Below are positions 1 through 6,638 of a stretch of DNA of 20,046 nt, one piece after another. The DNA comes from Desulfuromonadales bacterium. GTDB lineage: Bacteria > Desulfobacterota > Desulfuromonadia > Desulfuromonadales > BM103. Every line of letters begins with the position of its first letter. Positions within the stretch are counted from its first letter, which is position 1. Under the pieces are notes generated by a model. It saw only the letters and a program-made list of their open reading frames with translations. It was not told the DNA's origin and searched no databases. A program made the translations under genes and the position numbers. The DNA is taken from assembly GCA_030640215.1 (NCBI GenBank), contig DAOWJU010000048.1, forward strand, positions 1 to 20,046. Reading direction: 5' to 3'.

Positions 1-189
1 ATTGCCGTTTATGCTTTTGATCCATTGATACCAACAAATGAAGTCTCGCAAGAGGCAAATCGCCTTACAGGCAACAGAGAGAAGGGGTTGTTTTTAGTCA
101 ATCAGCCGGCCGCAGATGTCGTGTTTCATGCGAAGGCGCTATGGTATAAGCAGACTTCGCTTAATTCAATTGTTTTCTTAGTAACCTAG
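1..189 (+). CDS. 3' end of an unrecognised protein-coding gene
   Basis: The first reading frame is open from the window edge to a TAG at 187-189, giving the last 62 residues of a protein whose start lies outside. The tail contains NEVSQEANRLTGNREKG and ends in the hydrophobic stretch NSIVFLVT. I do not recognise the family and see no catalytic motif. It sits 13 bases upstream of a small zinc-ribbon gene on the same strand, so the two may be co-transcribed. That the frame is coding is an inference from its length and from the tight spacing to the next gene. Confidence 0.55.
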   Translation: MAVYAFDPLIPTNEVSQEANRLTGNREKGLFLVNQPAADVVFHAKALWYKQTSLNSIVFLVT

Positions 190-202
190 TGCTGGAGAGA
201 TT

Positions 203-358
203 ATGAGTCGTGGCAGACGGGAACCTATCGAAGTTATATGCCCGAAGTGCCGCTATACAGAGATCGTTTATCTGCCAATCGAAGATCTGCCTCTCTGCCC
301 CCAATGCAATATTCGTATGTCTATTTCCGAGCTTCTAGATGAAGGAAAGTCTTATTAA
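203..358 (+). CDS. Small zinc-ribbon protein (51 aa)
   Basis: This short gene starts with ATG at 203, about six bases after a GGAG ribosome-binding site (193-196), and ends with TAA at 356-358. The 51-residue product carries two CxxC knuckles, CPKC near residue 13 and CPQC near residue 32. This is the arrangement of a one-zinc ribbon. The tail is acidic (SELLDEGKSY). No other domain is present. Such proteins often bind zinc and act as nucleic-acid or protein adaptors, but the specific role here is unknown. It follows the truncated gene by 13 bases and precedes the ABC-importer genes by 60 bases. Confidence 0.75.
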   Translation: MSRGRREPIEVICPKCRYTEIVYLPIEDLPLCPQCNIRMSISELLDEGKSY

Positions 359-367
359 TTATTCAAA

Positions 368-384
368 GGCCGAACGGTTCGGCC
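368..384. terminator. Palindromic hairpin between the zinc-ribbon and importer genes
   Basis: A 17-base near-perfect palindrome (GGCCGAAC, G, GTTCGGCC) lies just after the zinc-ribbon stop. A run of six T begins about 12 bases downstream (ending near 402), just before the AAGGAGG of the next gene. The gap between stem and T-run is longer than in a classical intrinsic terminator. It may be a weak terminator, an attenuating hairpin or a protein-binding palindrome. Confidence 0.35.
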
Positions 385-418
385 AAGCTATCCCTATTTT
401 TTCAAGGAGGAACAATAG

Positions 419-1219
419 ATGAAACAAGTCAAACTTCTGATTGCCTGCCTGCTGGCCCTTTGTGTTGTCCTGCCAGGTGTTGCTGCTGCAGACACCCTCG
501 ACGACATCCTTGATCGCGGCACCCTGCGCGTTGGTATGGAACCTGGTTACATGCCTTTCGAAATGACTAACAAAAAAGGTGAAATTGTTGGTTTTGACGT
601 CGACATGGCCAAGCAGATGGCGAAAGCTATGGGCGTTAAGCTTGAGCTGGTCAGCACCGCATGGGACGGCATCATCCCTGCCCTGATCACCAAGAAATTT
701 GACATCCTCATGAGCGGCATGACTCTGACTCAGGGGCGCAACTTGAAGATCAGCTTTGCCAAGCCATACATTGTTATTGGCCAGAGTATTCTGATCGACA
801 AGAAGCTGGCTGGCGAAATCAAGTCCTACAAAGACCTGAACAACAAGAAGTACCAAGTTGCTTCCAAGCTCGGCACTACCGGTGAGCAAGCCACCAAGCG
901 CATGATCCCCAAAGCCAGGTACATTTCTTTCGAGACCGAGCAGGAAGGTGTTATGGATCTGCTCAACGGCAAGGTTGATGCTTTCATTTACGACCTGCCT
1001 TTCAACGCCATTGCGTTTGCTGAAAAAGGCCAGAAAAAACTGGTCCTGCTCGACGATCCCTTCACCTATGAGCCGCTGGCATGGGCCGTTAATAAAAAGA
1101 ACGCCGACTTCATCAACTGGCTGGACAACTTCCTGATCCAGGCGAAGAACGACGGTACCTACGACAAGATTTACAAGAAGTGGTTCTTGAGCGACAAATG
1201 GCTTAAAGACCTCCAGTAA
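419..1219 (+). CDS. Polar amino-acid ABC transporter, periplasmic binding protein
   Basis: The 266-residue product is a family 3 extracellular solute-binding protein (SBP_bac_3). It captures a polar amino acid in the periplasm and hands it to the membrane permease. A Sec signal peptide covers residues 1-24, with likely cleavage after VAAA. The mature protein begins with the family pattern RGTLRVGMEPGYMPFEM, followed by GEIVGFDVDMAK and FDILMSGMTLTQGR, where the last arginine region normally contacts the substrate carboxylate. Length is typical. The ATG follows a perfect AAGGAGG at 404-410 with eight-base spacing. Permease and ATPase genes follow after an intergenic terminator. The exact substrate (glutamine, histidine, arginine or other) cannot be read from sequence alone. 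Confidence 0.93.
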   Translation: MKQVKLLIACLLALCVVLPGVAAADTLDDILDRGTLRVGMEPGYMPFEMTNKKGEIVGFDVDMAKQMAKAMGVKLELVSTAWDGIIPALITKKFDILMSGMTLTQGRNLKISFAKPYIVIGQSILIDKKLAGEIKSYKDLNNKKYQVASKLGTTGEQATKRMIPKARYISFETEQEGVMDLLNGKVDAFIYDLPFNAIAFAEKGQKKLVLLDDPFTYEPLAWAVNKKNADFINWLDNFLIQAKNDGTYDKIYKKWFLSDKWLKDLQ

Positions 1220-1230
1220 TATTGATTAGC

Positions 1231-1274
1231 ATGGCGGGGTCGTTCCATAGATGGAATTGCCCCGCCATCTTTTT
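1231..1274 (+). terminator. Rho-independent terminator between binding-protein and permease genes
   Basis: A nine-pair GC-rich stem (ATGGCGGGG with CCCCGCCAT) is extended internally by a second short stem (TTCCA with TGGAA). It is followed directly by a run of five T (1270-1274). It lies between two genes of one transporter. The likely effect is that most transcripts stop after the binding protein and a minority read through into the permease and ATPase, giving the excess of binding protein usual for such importers. Confidence 0.85.
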
Positions 1275-1300
1275 ATCTGGCTTAATGCAGGAATAACATT

Positions 1301-2260
1301 TTGAACACAAACAGAAATACTTGGCCCTGGAATTTATTAACCATCGCAATTCTCTTTACGTTATGCGCTGGGCTCTGGGCCGCTACTAAAAAAATCGATT
1401 ACACCTGGCGCTGGAACCGTGTCCCGCAATATTTCATCTATCACGATGAAACCCTGATACCGGCACCTTTCGACGGTCAAGTTGCCACCATATCCAAGCT
1501 TGGCGACAAGACCCAGATCAAGGTGCTTGGTGATAACGGCGAAGAAGAAACGTTCGAAGTTGACAGCAACGGAATTGAAGTCTTTGAAGGCGAAACCCTC
1601 TTTGAAGGTGATTACTTAGGTGCGACCTTTGAATGGCGCGCTGGTCCGCTGCTGGTTGGTTTATGGACGACCCTCTGGCTTTCGGCAGCAGCCAGTATTA
1701 TCGGTATGGTTATCGGCTTGATCACTGGTCTGTGCCGAGTCTCCAATAATCCGACCCTGCGCAGCCTCTCGGTTTTCTATATCGAGTTGATTCGCGGAAC
1801 GCCGTTGCTGGTGCAACTTTTCATCTTCTACTTCTTCCTCGGCACCGTTCTCGATATCAGCCGGATTATGGCTGGCATCAGCGCTTTGGCGATTTTTGCC
1901 GGAGCCTACGTTGCAGAAATTATCCGGGCCGGCATTCAATCAATCCCCAAAGGTCAGATGGAAGCAGCCCGCTCCCTGGGGATGAATGTCCCCCAGGCGA
2001 TGATCCACATTATCCTGCCACAGGCCTTCAAGCGTACTCTGCCGCCACTGGCAGGTCAGTTCATCAGCCTGATCAAAGATTCTTCACTGGTCTCGGTCAT
2101 TGCTATTACCGACCTGACCAAGAGTGGCCGTGAGGTTATCACCTCAACATTCGCCACCTTTGAGATCTGGTTCGTCGTCGCCTTCCTCTATCTTTTGCTG
2201 ACGTCAGTATTGTCCCAGGTAGCCGCCTGGGTGGAACGGAGGCTTGCAGTCAGTGATTAA
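1301..2260 (+). CDS. Polar amino-acid ABC transporter, permease with periplasmic insertion
   Basis: The 319-residue protein is a HisM/GlnP-type inner-membrane permease. The core from about residue 115 to the end has the family features: GLWTTLWLS at the start of the transport domain, [12 protein letters not shown], and the ATPase-contacting EAA loop [16 protein letters not shown]. An unusual region precedes the core. A membrane segment at about 12-28 is followed by roughly 80 residues of beta-rich, acidic, probably periplasmic sequence (about 30-112) before the first core helix. Classical permeases of this family are about 220-240 residues, so the excess is explained by this region. The start is a TTG at 1301 with a modest AGGA upstream. 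The gene overlaps the start of the ATPase gene. Confidence 0.9.
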   Translation: MNTNRNTWPWNLLTIAILFTLCAGLWAATKKIDYTWRWNRVPQYFIYHDETLIPAPFDGQVATISKLGDKTQIKVLGDNGEEETFEVDSNGIEVFEGETLFEGDYLGATFEWRAGPLLVGLWTTLWLSAAASIIGMVIGLITGLCRVSNNPTLRSLSVFYIELIRGTPLLVQLFIFYFFLGTVLDISRIMAGISALAIFAGAYVAEIIRAGIQSIPKGQMEAARSLGMNVPQAMIHIILPQAFKRTLPPLAGQFISLIKDSSLVSVIAITDLTKSGREVITSTFATFEIWFVVAFLYLLLTSVLSQVAAWVERRLAVSD

Positions 2261-2987
2261 GACAGTCGATCTGAAAAAGACATTCGTCGGACGTGATCAG
2301 ACGGTACATGCCGTTGATGGCATTTCCGCCCATATCAAACCAAGTGAGGTTGTGGTTATTATCGGTCCGTCCGGATCAGGCAAATCAACTTACCTTCGTT
2401 GCCTTAACGGACTGGAAACGCTGACCTCAGGACAGATCATAATTGATGGTGTCGACCTGTCGGCAAAAAAGACCGATCTCAACCTGGTGCGTCGTGAAGT
2501 CGGCATGGTCTTCCAGCAGTTCAACCTTTTCCCACACAAGTCGGTGCTGCAAAATATCGTCCTTGCCCAGCAAGTAGTTCGCAAGCGCAAGAGCAGCGAA
2601 GCCCTGGAAAAGGCCCGTATGCTGTTGCAAAAGGTCGGCATTGCTGAGAAGGAGAATGAATATCCGATTCGCCTTTCCGGCGGCCAGCAGCAACGCGTTG
2701 CCATTGCCAGAGCCCTGGCCATGGATCCAAAGATAATGCTCTTCGACGAACCGACCAGTGCACTTGACCCGGAGATGGTCGGTGAAGTCCTCGAAGTCAT
2801 GAAACAGCTGGCCCGTGAAGGCATGACCATGGTGGTTGTCACCCACGAGATGGGATTTGCTCGCGAAGTGGCTGACCGGGTGCTCTTTATGGACCAGGGC
2901 AAACTGGTTGAGGAAGGAACTCCGGAGCATTTCTTTACTGCTCCGCAGGAAGAGCGGACCAAGACTTTTTTACGGCAAGTTCTGTAA
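2253..2987 (+). CDS. Polar amino-acid ABC transporter, ATP-binding protein
   Basis: This 244-residue protein is the ATPase of the importer (GlnQ/HisP type), bound to the cytoplasmic face of the permease. It has Walker [10 protein letters not shown] (about 38-46), a Q-loop [10 protein letters not shown], signature LSGGQQQR (141-148), Walker [14 protein letters not shown] (161-173) and the switch histidine in VTHEM (about 198). I choose the GTG at 2253 because GGAGG at 2238-2242 is spaced ten bases from it. An in-frame TTG at 2244 is only one base from that site. The gene overlaps the permease stop, implying translational coupling. No clear terminator follows. Confidence 0.93.
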   Translation: MIKTVDLKKTFVGRDQTVHAVDGISAHIKPSEVVVIIGPSGSGKSTYLRCLNGLETLTSGQIIIDGVDLSAKKTDLNLVRREVGMVFQQFNLFPHKSVLQNIVLAQQVVRKRKSSEALEKARMLLQKVGIAEKENEYPIRLSGGQQQRVAIARALAMDPKIMLFDEPTSALDPEMVGEVLEVMKQLAREGMTMVVVTHEMGFAREVADRVLFMDQGKLVEEGTPEHFFTAPQEERTKTFLRQVL

Positions 2988-3097
2988 AACCCCCACAACA
3001 TGCTGTATTTTAATACTTTCCTTGACCCTGAAGAACAGCCTACACGATTGATGCGGTTCGTTCCTCACCACATCCTACATGTATTTTATTGATTGCC

Positions 3098-3793
3098 ATG
3101 GATGACGGTAATAAACAAACCATACGTCAAGGCGCATCAGCCGCATGGCCTATTTGTCTCGGTTACTTCCCCATTGGTCTGGCCTTAGGTGTGCTGGCTC
3201 AAAAAGCCGGTCTTCCCTGGTGGGCAGTGGCCATGATGTCAGTGATGGTTTTTGCCGGCAGTGCCCAATTTATCTGTGTCGCCATGATCGCTGCTGGCGC
3301 CTCGACCCCAGCCATTATCCTGACCACCTTCGTCGTCAACTTACGCCATGTCCTGATGAGCTCGGCCTTGGCCGTCTACCTGCAAGGCGTCAATCGTAAG
3401 TTCCTGGCGCTCTACTCCTATGGCGTAACTGATGAAAGTTTCGCTGTCAACCTGACCAGGTTTCGTGATGGCAAGTGGGATCGATGGAAAGCGTTGATCG
3501 TTAACCATCTGGCTAATTCTGTCTGGATAATGGCAACAATCTGTGGCGCCCTGGTTGGTCAGTTTGTTCCCCAAGGAGCCTTAGGGATCGATTACGCCCT
3601 GACTGGCATGTTTATCTGCCTACTGGTTTTTCAACTACAGGGACGCATATACATCATCACAGGCCTCTTGGCTGCCGCCCTTTCTGTTACCTGGTACCTG
3701 CTGATCCCTGGCGACTCTTATATCGTTGGTGCCTCGATGAGCGCTGCAACCATCGGTTACTTTCTAAAGCGGCACTATCGGAGGGACAGATGA
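3098..3793 (+). CDS. azlC: AzlC family branched-chain amino-acid exporter, large subunit
   Basis: The 231-residue, highly hydrophobic product matches AzlC. Recognisable stretches are PIGLALGVLAQKAGLPWW, MVFAGSAQFICVAMIAAGAS, LRHVLMSSALA and YGVTDESFAV, with at least six membrane segments. With its small partner AzlD it exports branched-chain amino acids or their analogues. The ATG at 3098 is preferred to an in-frame TTG at 3089; neither has an obvious Shine-Dalgarno sequence, which is unusual in this window. The stop overlaps the azlD start (ATGA at 3790-3793), the usual arrangement of the pair. Confidence 0.9.
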   Translation: MDDGNKQTIRQGASAAWPICLGYFPIGLALGVLAQKAGLPWWAVAMMSVMVFAGSAQFICVAMIAAGASTPAIILTTFVVNLRHVLMSSALAVYLQGVNRKFLALYSYGVTDESFAVNLTRFRDGKWDRWKALIVNHLANSVWIMATICGALVGQFVPQGALGIDYALTGMFICLLVFQLQGRIYIITGLLAAALSVTWYLLIPGDSYIVGASMSAATIGYFLKRHYRRDR

Positions 3794-4110
3794 CTTTCAA
3801 CGACTACCTATTCCTCTTCGGCGGCATGGGCCTGGTGACTTACCTGCCCCGCGCCCTGCCATTACTCTACCTGGCACACAAAAAAATGCCGCAATGGCTA
3901 ATCGACTGGCTCAGTTTGATCCCGGTAGCAATTCTCAGCGCCTTGCTTGCCCCTTCACTCTTCACAGATACCGCAACACGCAGCTTCGCCTTCGGCAAAC
4001 TGGAACTGTTAGTGGCTATCCCTACGCTGCTCTTCTCTTTGAAAACTCGGAGTCTAGGTGGGACTGTGTTGGTGGGGATGTTGCTGTATTGGCTGGGAGG
4101 GATGCTGTAG
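3790..4110 (+). CDS. azlD: AzlD family branched-chain amino-acid exporter, small subunit
   Basis: This 106-residue membrane protein has the AzlD pattern: GMGLVTYLPRALPLLYL near the N-terminus, LIPVAILSALLAPSL in the middle, and hydrophobic segments to the end. It is the small partner required by AzlC. The start overlaps the azlC stop by four bases and is preceded by GGAGGG (3780-3785). Length is typical. It is the last gene of the left-hand plus-strand block; no gene lies in the following 397 bases. Confidence 0.9.
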   Translation: MTFNDYLFLFGGMGLVTYLPRALPLLYLAHKKMPQWLIDWLSLIPVAILSALLAPSLFTDTATRSFAFGKLELLVAIPTLLFSLKTRSLGGTVLVGMLLYWLGGML

Positions 4111-4295
4111 GGATGCAGGGCTTTAAAGCTACGAAAACGGTAGAAAATAAAAGGTCAACAAAACATGCTGGGGAGAACACAAATGCAGGGACCTCTCAAG
4201 AGGTTCCGGCCTAAAATAAATCACACCGCAATACATTCCCCCCACAAACCTTCCTAAACAACTCAGACTCCAGGCAAAAGAAGTGCCCAGCGCAG

Positions 4296-4369
4296 CGCAA
4301 GCCATTTTTTGCTTACTTTTTGTTGGCTTGGACAAAAAGTAAGGCGTCTGGCGGGACGCGCCCCGCCGG
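4296..4369. repeat. Composite palindromic intergenic element
   Basis: Positions 4312-4323 (CTTACTTTTTGT) and 4332-4343 (ACAAAAAGTAAG) form a perfect 12-pair inverted repeat around an eight-base loop. A second GC-rich hairpin (GGCGGG with CCCGCC, 4350-4367) follows immediately. From memory, closely similar sequence recurs between genes in many proteobacterial genomes and is often mis-annotated as tiny hypothetical proteins. Only one copy is in this window, so its repeated nature is an inference. Confidence 0.5.
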
Positions 4370-4462
4370 TTCTGATCGATTTTGACTTGGGTCTGGTTTG
4401 TTTCCGGTTTGGGCTGTGATTCACAAAACGATCATTGGATAATGCCCCGTGTTTACAAGCGT

Positions 4463-4503
4463 GGGACAGTCCCCTTAACACCGGGGACAGTCCCTGTGTT
4501 TTT
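4463..4503. terminator. Paired GGGACAGTCCC element, possible bidirectional terminator or REP-like hairpin
   Basis: Two copies of GGGACAGTCCC(C) at 4463-4474 and 4483-4494 are separated by eight bases and can pair with each other (GGGACAGTCCCC with GGGGACAGTCCC, one central A-A mismatch). A run of five T begins at 4499. Each unit is also nearly self-complementary. The location between convergent genes suits a terminator. The GGGGACAGTCCC core also resembles REP-like sequences associated with REP-type tyrosine transposases, though no transposase is present here. Confidence 0.5.
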
Positions 4504-4507
4504 CGTG

Positions 4508-5269
4508 TTACTCCTCTCGATGGATCGAAAAAGGCCCCCAAGCCTGATCAACCGGCATCACTTCCAGACTATTAATATTCACATGAGCCGGTCGATTAAC
4601 CACCCACGTGACGGTTTCAGCAATATCAACCGCAGTAAGTGGCTCAGTTCCTGCGTAAACCTGATCAGCCTTACCATCATCACCCTTAAAACGAACATTG
4701 GAAAACTCAGTTTCAGACATACCGGGCTGAATACAGGTCACCCTGACCTGCTTGCCGAGCAAATCGGCCCTCAGGTTGCGGGAAAACTGTGAGACGAAGG
4801 CCTTGGTGCCTCCGTAAGCATTACCGCCGGGGTAAGGCCAAGAGGCGGCTGTAGAGCTGATGTTAACAATATGACCGCGATTACGTTCCACCATGCCGGG
4901 GAGAATGGCACGGGTGCAGTACATCAGCCCCTTGATATTGGTATCGACCATCACGTCCCAGTCTTTAATATCAACTTGATGAGAGGGCTCAAGGCCGAGA
5001 GCAAGGCCAGCATTATTGACCAGCACATCAATCTCACGAAAATCGGCAGGTAAGTTCGTAACCGCAGCTTCAATTGCTGCATAGTCGCGGACATCAAGCT
5101 GCAGAATATGCACTCCGGCAGCGTCAACCAGTTCGTCACGTAACGCTTGCAGCTTTTCTTTGCGACGCGCCGTCAGGATGAGACGGTCACCTGCTGCTGC
5201 AAAAGCACGGGCACAAGCTTCGCCGAAACCGGATGATGCGCCAGTGATAAAAATAGTTTTCACAGACAT
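4508..5269 (-). CDS. ydfG: YdfG-like NADP-dependent short-chain dehydrogenase
   Basis: The 253-residue product is a classical short-chain dehydrogenase very similar to E. coli YdfG, which oxidises L-allo-threonine, L-serine and 3-hydroxypropionate and reduces malonic semialdehyde. Visible are the cofactor loop TGASSGFG (9-16), NNAG (85-88), and the catalytic Ser (about 138), Tyr152 and Lys156 in AYGGTK. YdfG-specific stretches include NNAGLALGLEPSHQ, ILPGMVERNRGHIVNISST, TEFSNVRFKGDDGKA and PAHVNINSLEVMPV. The gene starts 16 bases after the stop of the upstream selenoprotein gene, so the two probably share a transcript. The exact substrate is inferred from similarity only. Confidence 0.9.
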   Translation of the reverse strand: MSVKTIFITGASSGFGEACARAFAAAGDRLILTARRKEKLQALRDELVDAAGVHILQLDVRDYAAIEAAVTNLPADFREIDVLVNNAGLALGLEPSHQVDIKDWDVMVDTNIKGLMYCTRAILPGMVERNRGHIVNISSTAASWPYPGGNAYGGTKAFVSQFSRNLRADLLGKQVRVTCIQPGMSETEFSNVRFKGDDGKADQVYAGTEPLTAVDIAETVTWVVNRPAHVNINSLEVMPVDQAWGPFSIHREE

Positions 5270-5285
5270 CGCATAGATCTCTCTT

Positions 5286-5507
5286 TTATGAATTGGCCAG
5301 TTGCTTCAACAGTTGCTGTTCATCGGGGAATTCACCAGTCGATTTCTTCGAGTAAATCAGTTCACCATCGACCACAACTTCGAAAACGCCCCCTGTTGAT
5401 CCAATCAACTCGACCTCGAAGCCACAATGCTTTTTCAGTAAGGCTGCCAAACTGACAGCACGAGGTTCATAGCTTCACATAGTGCAGTATTCAATGCTTG
5501 CCTTCAT
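5286..5507 (-). CDS. SelW/Rdx-family selenoprotein with in-frame TGA (Sec)
   Basis: Reading 5507 to 5286 gives a 73-codon frame whose only interruption is TGA at 5475-5477, codon 11, in the context EYCTMUSYEPRAVSL. This is exactly the CxxU redox motif of the SelW-like Rdx family. Family features continue after it: an AALLKKHCGFEVELIGSTGG region, then VFEVVVDGELIYSKK and a GEFPDEQQLL tail. Length is typical of bacterial SelW-like proteins. The ATG has a strong AAAGGAG six to seven bases upstream. A SECIS-like hairpin starts 16 bases after the TGA (5443-5459). It is a thioredoxin-like redox protein of unsettled substrate. The alternative, a pseudogene with a nonsense mutation, is unlikely because everything else is intact. 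Confidence 0.88.
5443..5459 (-). promoter_or_regulatory. Candidate bacterial SECIS hairpin
   Basis: On the minus strand GCUGUC and GGCAGC pair (six pairs, one G-U) around the five-base loop AGUUU. The apical loop begins 22 bases after the UGA and has G in its second position. Both features fit the loose bacterial SECIS consensus as I recall it (loop about 16-37 bases after the UGA, G among the first two loop bases). The structure would recruit SelB with Sec-tRNA. Confidence 0.6.
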
Positions 5508-5555
5508 AATTTACTCCTTTGACTATAACTTATTAATATGGCCTTTTACAAAGCC

Positions 5556-5634
5556 CGTCATCCTCGTGAAAACGAGGATCCATTGTTTAATAATTCCTGT
5601 AAACCACTGGATTCCCGCATACGCGAGAATGACG
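5556..5634. repeat. Inverted-repeat intergenic element, copy 1
   Basis: The element starts CGTCATCCTCG and ends CGAGAATGACG, so its ends are imperfect inverted repeats. Inside are GAGGATCCA and TGGATTCCCGC, each half also forming its own hairpin (CCTCGTGAAAACGAGG on the left). A second element with the same GTCAT-TCCCG / GGAATCCAG / CGGGGATGAC layout lies at 7587-7660. The design resembles short dRS3- or MITE-like repeats. Confidence 0.65.
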
Positions 5635-5672
5635 ATAAATGAGCTTTACATAAGCCTCCTTTGAATTAAGGG

Positions 5673-5678
5673 TATAAT
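5673..5678 (+). promoter_or_regulatory. Possible -10 box upstream of the DCC-family gene
   Basis: A perfect TATAAT lies 44 bases before the ATG at 5723. No good -35 hexamer is present at 16-18 bases; TTTACA at 5645 is 22 bases away. The call therefore rests on the -10 match and position only. Confidence 0.35.
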
Positions 5679-5722
5679 AACAGAAGGTAAGCACTTTTGT
5701 TCAGACTTATAGAGGTAGAATC

Positions 5723-6121
5723 ATGACGACCCGATATCCCCTTACCATATTTTTCGACGGTGCCTGTGGCGTTTGCTCTACAGAGATCAGTTACTATCGC
5801 TCAATAGCCGACCAGCGGGTAGAGTTTGTCGATATTGCAGCTGGTGATTTTGACGCCGAGGCATTCGGCAAGAAGATTGGAGAGTTTCAGGAGCAACTGC
5901 ATGCGCGCGCTGCAGACGGTCAGTATTTTACGGGGGTAGAAGCATTCCGCCAACTCTGGGAAGCATTGCCATCCCCCTTTTACCCTCTGCTGTCAACGGT
6001 TGTCGGCTTACCGGGGATTCATTTATCAGCACGCGCTGGATATGCATTTTTTGCCAGGTTCAGACATCTATTCCCGGCGAGACACGCGACCAGTTGCTCG
6101 ATTGCCAAAAAACCAGGATAA
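5723..6121 (+). CDS. DCC-family (DUF393) thiol-disulfide protein
   Basis: The 132-residue protein begins with a beta strand and the motif FFDGACGVCSTEI (residues 9-21), the DGxCxxC signature of the DCC/DUF393 thioredoxin-like family. Members are presumed thiol oxidoreductases; substrates are mostly unknown. A second family feature, an F-x-G-v-x-A-f-x-x-l-w block, is visible as FTGVEAFRQLWEALP. The C-terminal part is hydrophobic and basic (LPGIHLSARAGYAFFARFRHLF), and the tail ends in SCSIAKKPG. The ATG follows AGAGGTAG. It is probably transcribed alone, with a response-regulator gene 85 bases downstream. Confidence 0.85.
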   Translation: MTTRYPLTIFFDGACGVCSTEISYYRSIADQRVEFVDIAAGDFDAEAFGKKIGEFQEQLHARAADGQYFTGVEAFRQLWEALPSPFYPLLSTVVGLPGIHLSARAGYAFFARFRHLFPARHATSCSIAKKPG

Positions 6122-6206
6122 ATGCTCCCACGACATTTCAAAACAAAAAAATTTGTGATAAACTTCATGAAAAATCTGACTAATATTGTAATTCAAAGAG
6201 GTAAAA

Positions 6207-6638
6207 ATGAAACTGCGCATTCTGGTTTTTGATGATGATGCAGAGCTCCGCACCATGTTACATACAGCCCTTAGCAGCAAGGGCCATGAGGTAACTGCTC
6301 TTGCTGACCCAAGCGAATTTCCGTTTATCAACAAAAAAAGCTGCCCTTGCCTGCCAAATGAACCTTGCGCCGACATCCTGATAGCGGACAACGTTATGCC
6401 CAACATCGAAGGAATCGACTTTTTCAAAAAGCTCAAAAAGAACGGCTGTCATCCTTTGATCAATGGCAATGTAGCGATTATGAGCGGCTACCTGACGATT
6501 CACTACATGAACGAGCTGAACGATTTAGACATCCAGTATTTTCGCAAACCTTTTAAGCTGAGTGATATTTTCGAATGGGTTGACGAATGTCAGGTACGCA
6601 TTGAAGAGTCACGGAACACAGCTAACCTCAATCCGTAA
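6207..6638 (+). CDS. Single-domain response regulator with cysteine-rich insertion
   Basis: This 143-residue protein is a stand-alone receiver domain. The acidic pocket is DDD (residues 9-11), the phospho-acceptor Asp lies in ILIADNVMP, the switch Ser is in IMSGY, and the conserved Lys is in FRKPF. No output domain is present, so it probably acts by protein-protein contact, like CheY- or Spo0F-type regulators. Between the second and third strands is an insertion SCPCLPNEPC with three cysteines (C-x-C-x5-C), absent from standard receivers. Another Cys follows in NGCHP. The start ATG has GAGGT upstream. Its end overlaps the convergent transporter gene by 11 bases. No kinase gene is adjacent. 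Confidence 0.87.
   Translation: MKLRILVFDDDAELRTMLHTALSSKGHEVTALADPSEFPFINKKSCPCLPNEPCADILIADNVMPNIEGIDFFKKLKKNGCHPLINGNVAIMSGYLTIHYMNELNDLDIQYFRKPFKLSDIFEWVDECQVRIEESRNTANLNP

Larger units (their letters stand above)
4111..4507. other. Gene-free convergent intergenic region with repeat-like palindromes
   Basis: This stretch separates azlD (+) from the ydfG-like gene (-). No reading frame in it resembles a real protein. It holds a long inverted repeat (4312-4343), a GC-rich hairpin (4350-4367) and a pair of GGGACAGTCCC units (4463-4494), described separately. The remainder, 4111-4295, shows nothing I can support. Confidence 0.6.

Noticed and set aside
4382..4792. Plus-strand frame beginning ATGACTTGGGTC
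   Set aside because: It runs antisense into the well-supported ydfG gene and through the palindromic repeat; no domain resemblance.
5475..5477. Reading the TGA as a simple nonsense mutation (pseudogene)
   Set aside because: It falls exactly on the family's redox Cys/Sec position, a SECIS-like hairpin follows, and the rest of the gene is intact with a strong ribosome site.
5482..5664. Plus-strand frame of 60 codons across the selenoprotein start
   Set aside because: It overlaps the selenoprotein 5' end and the repeat element, has no ribosome site and no protein-like pattern.
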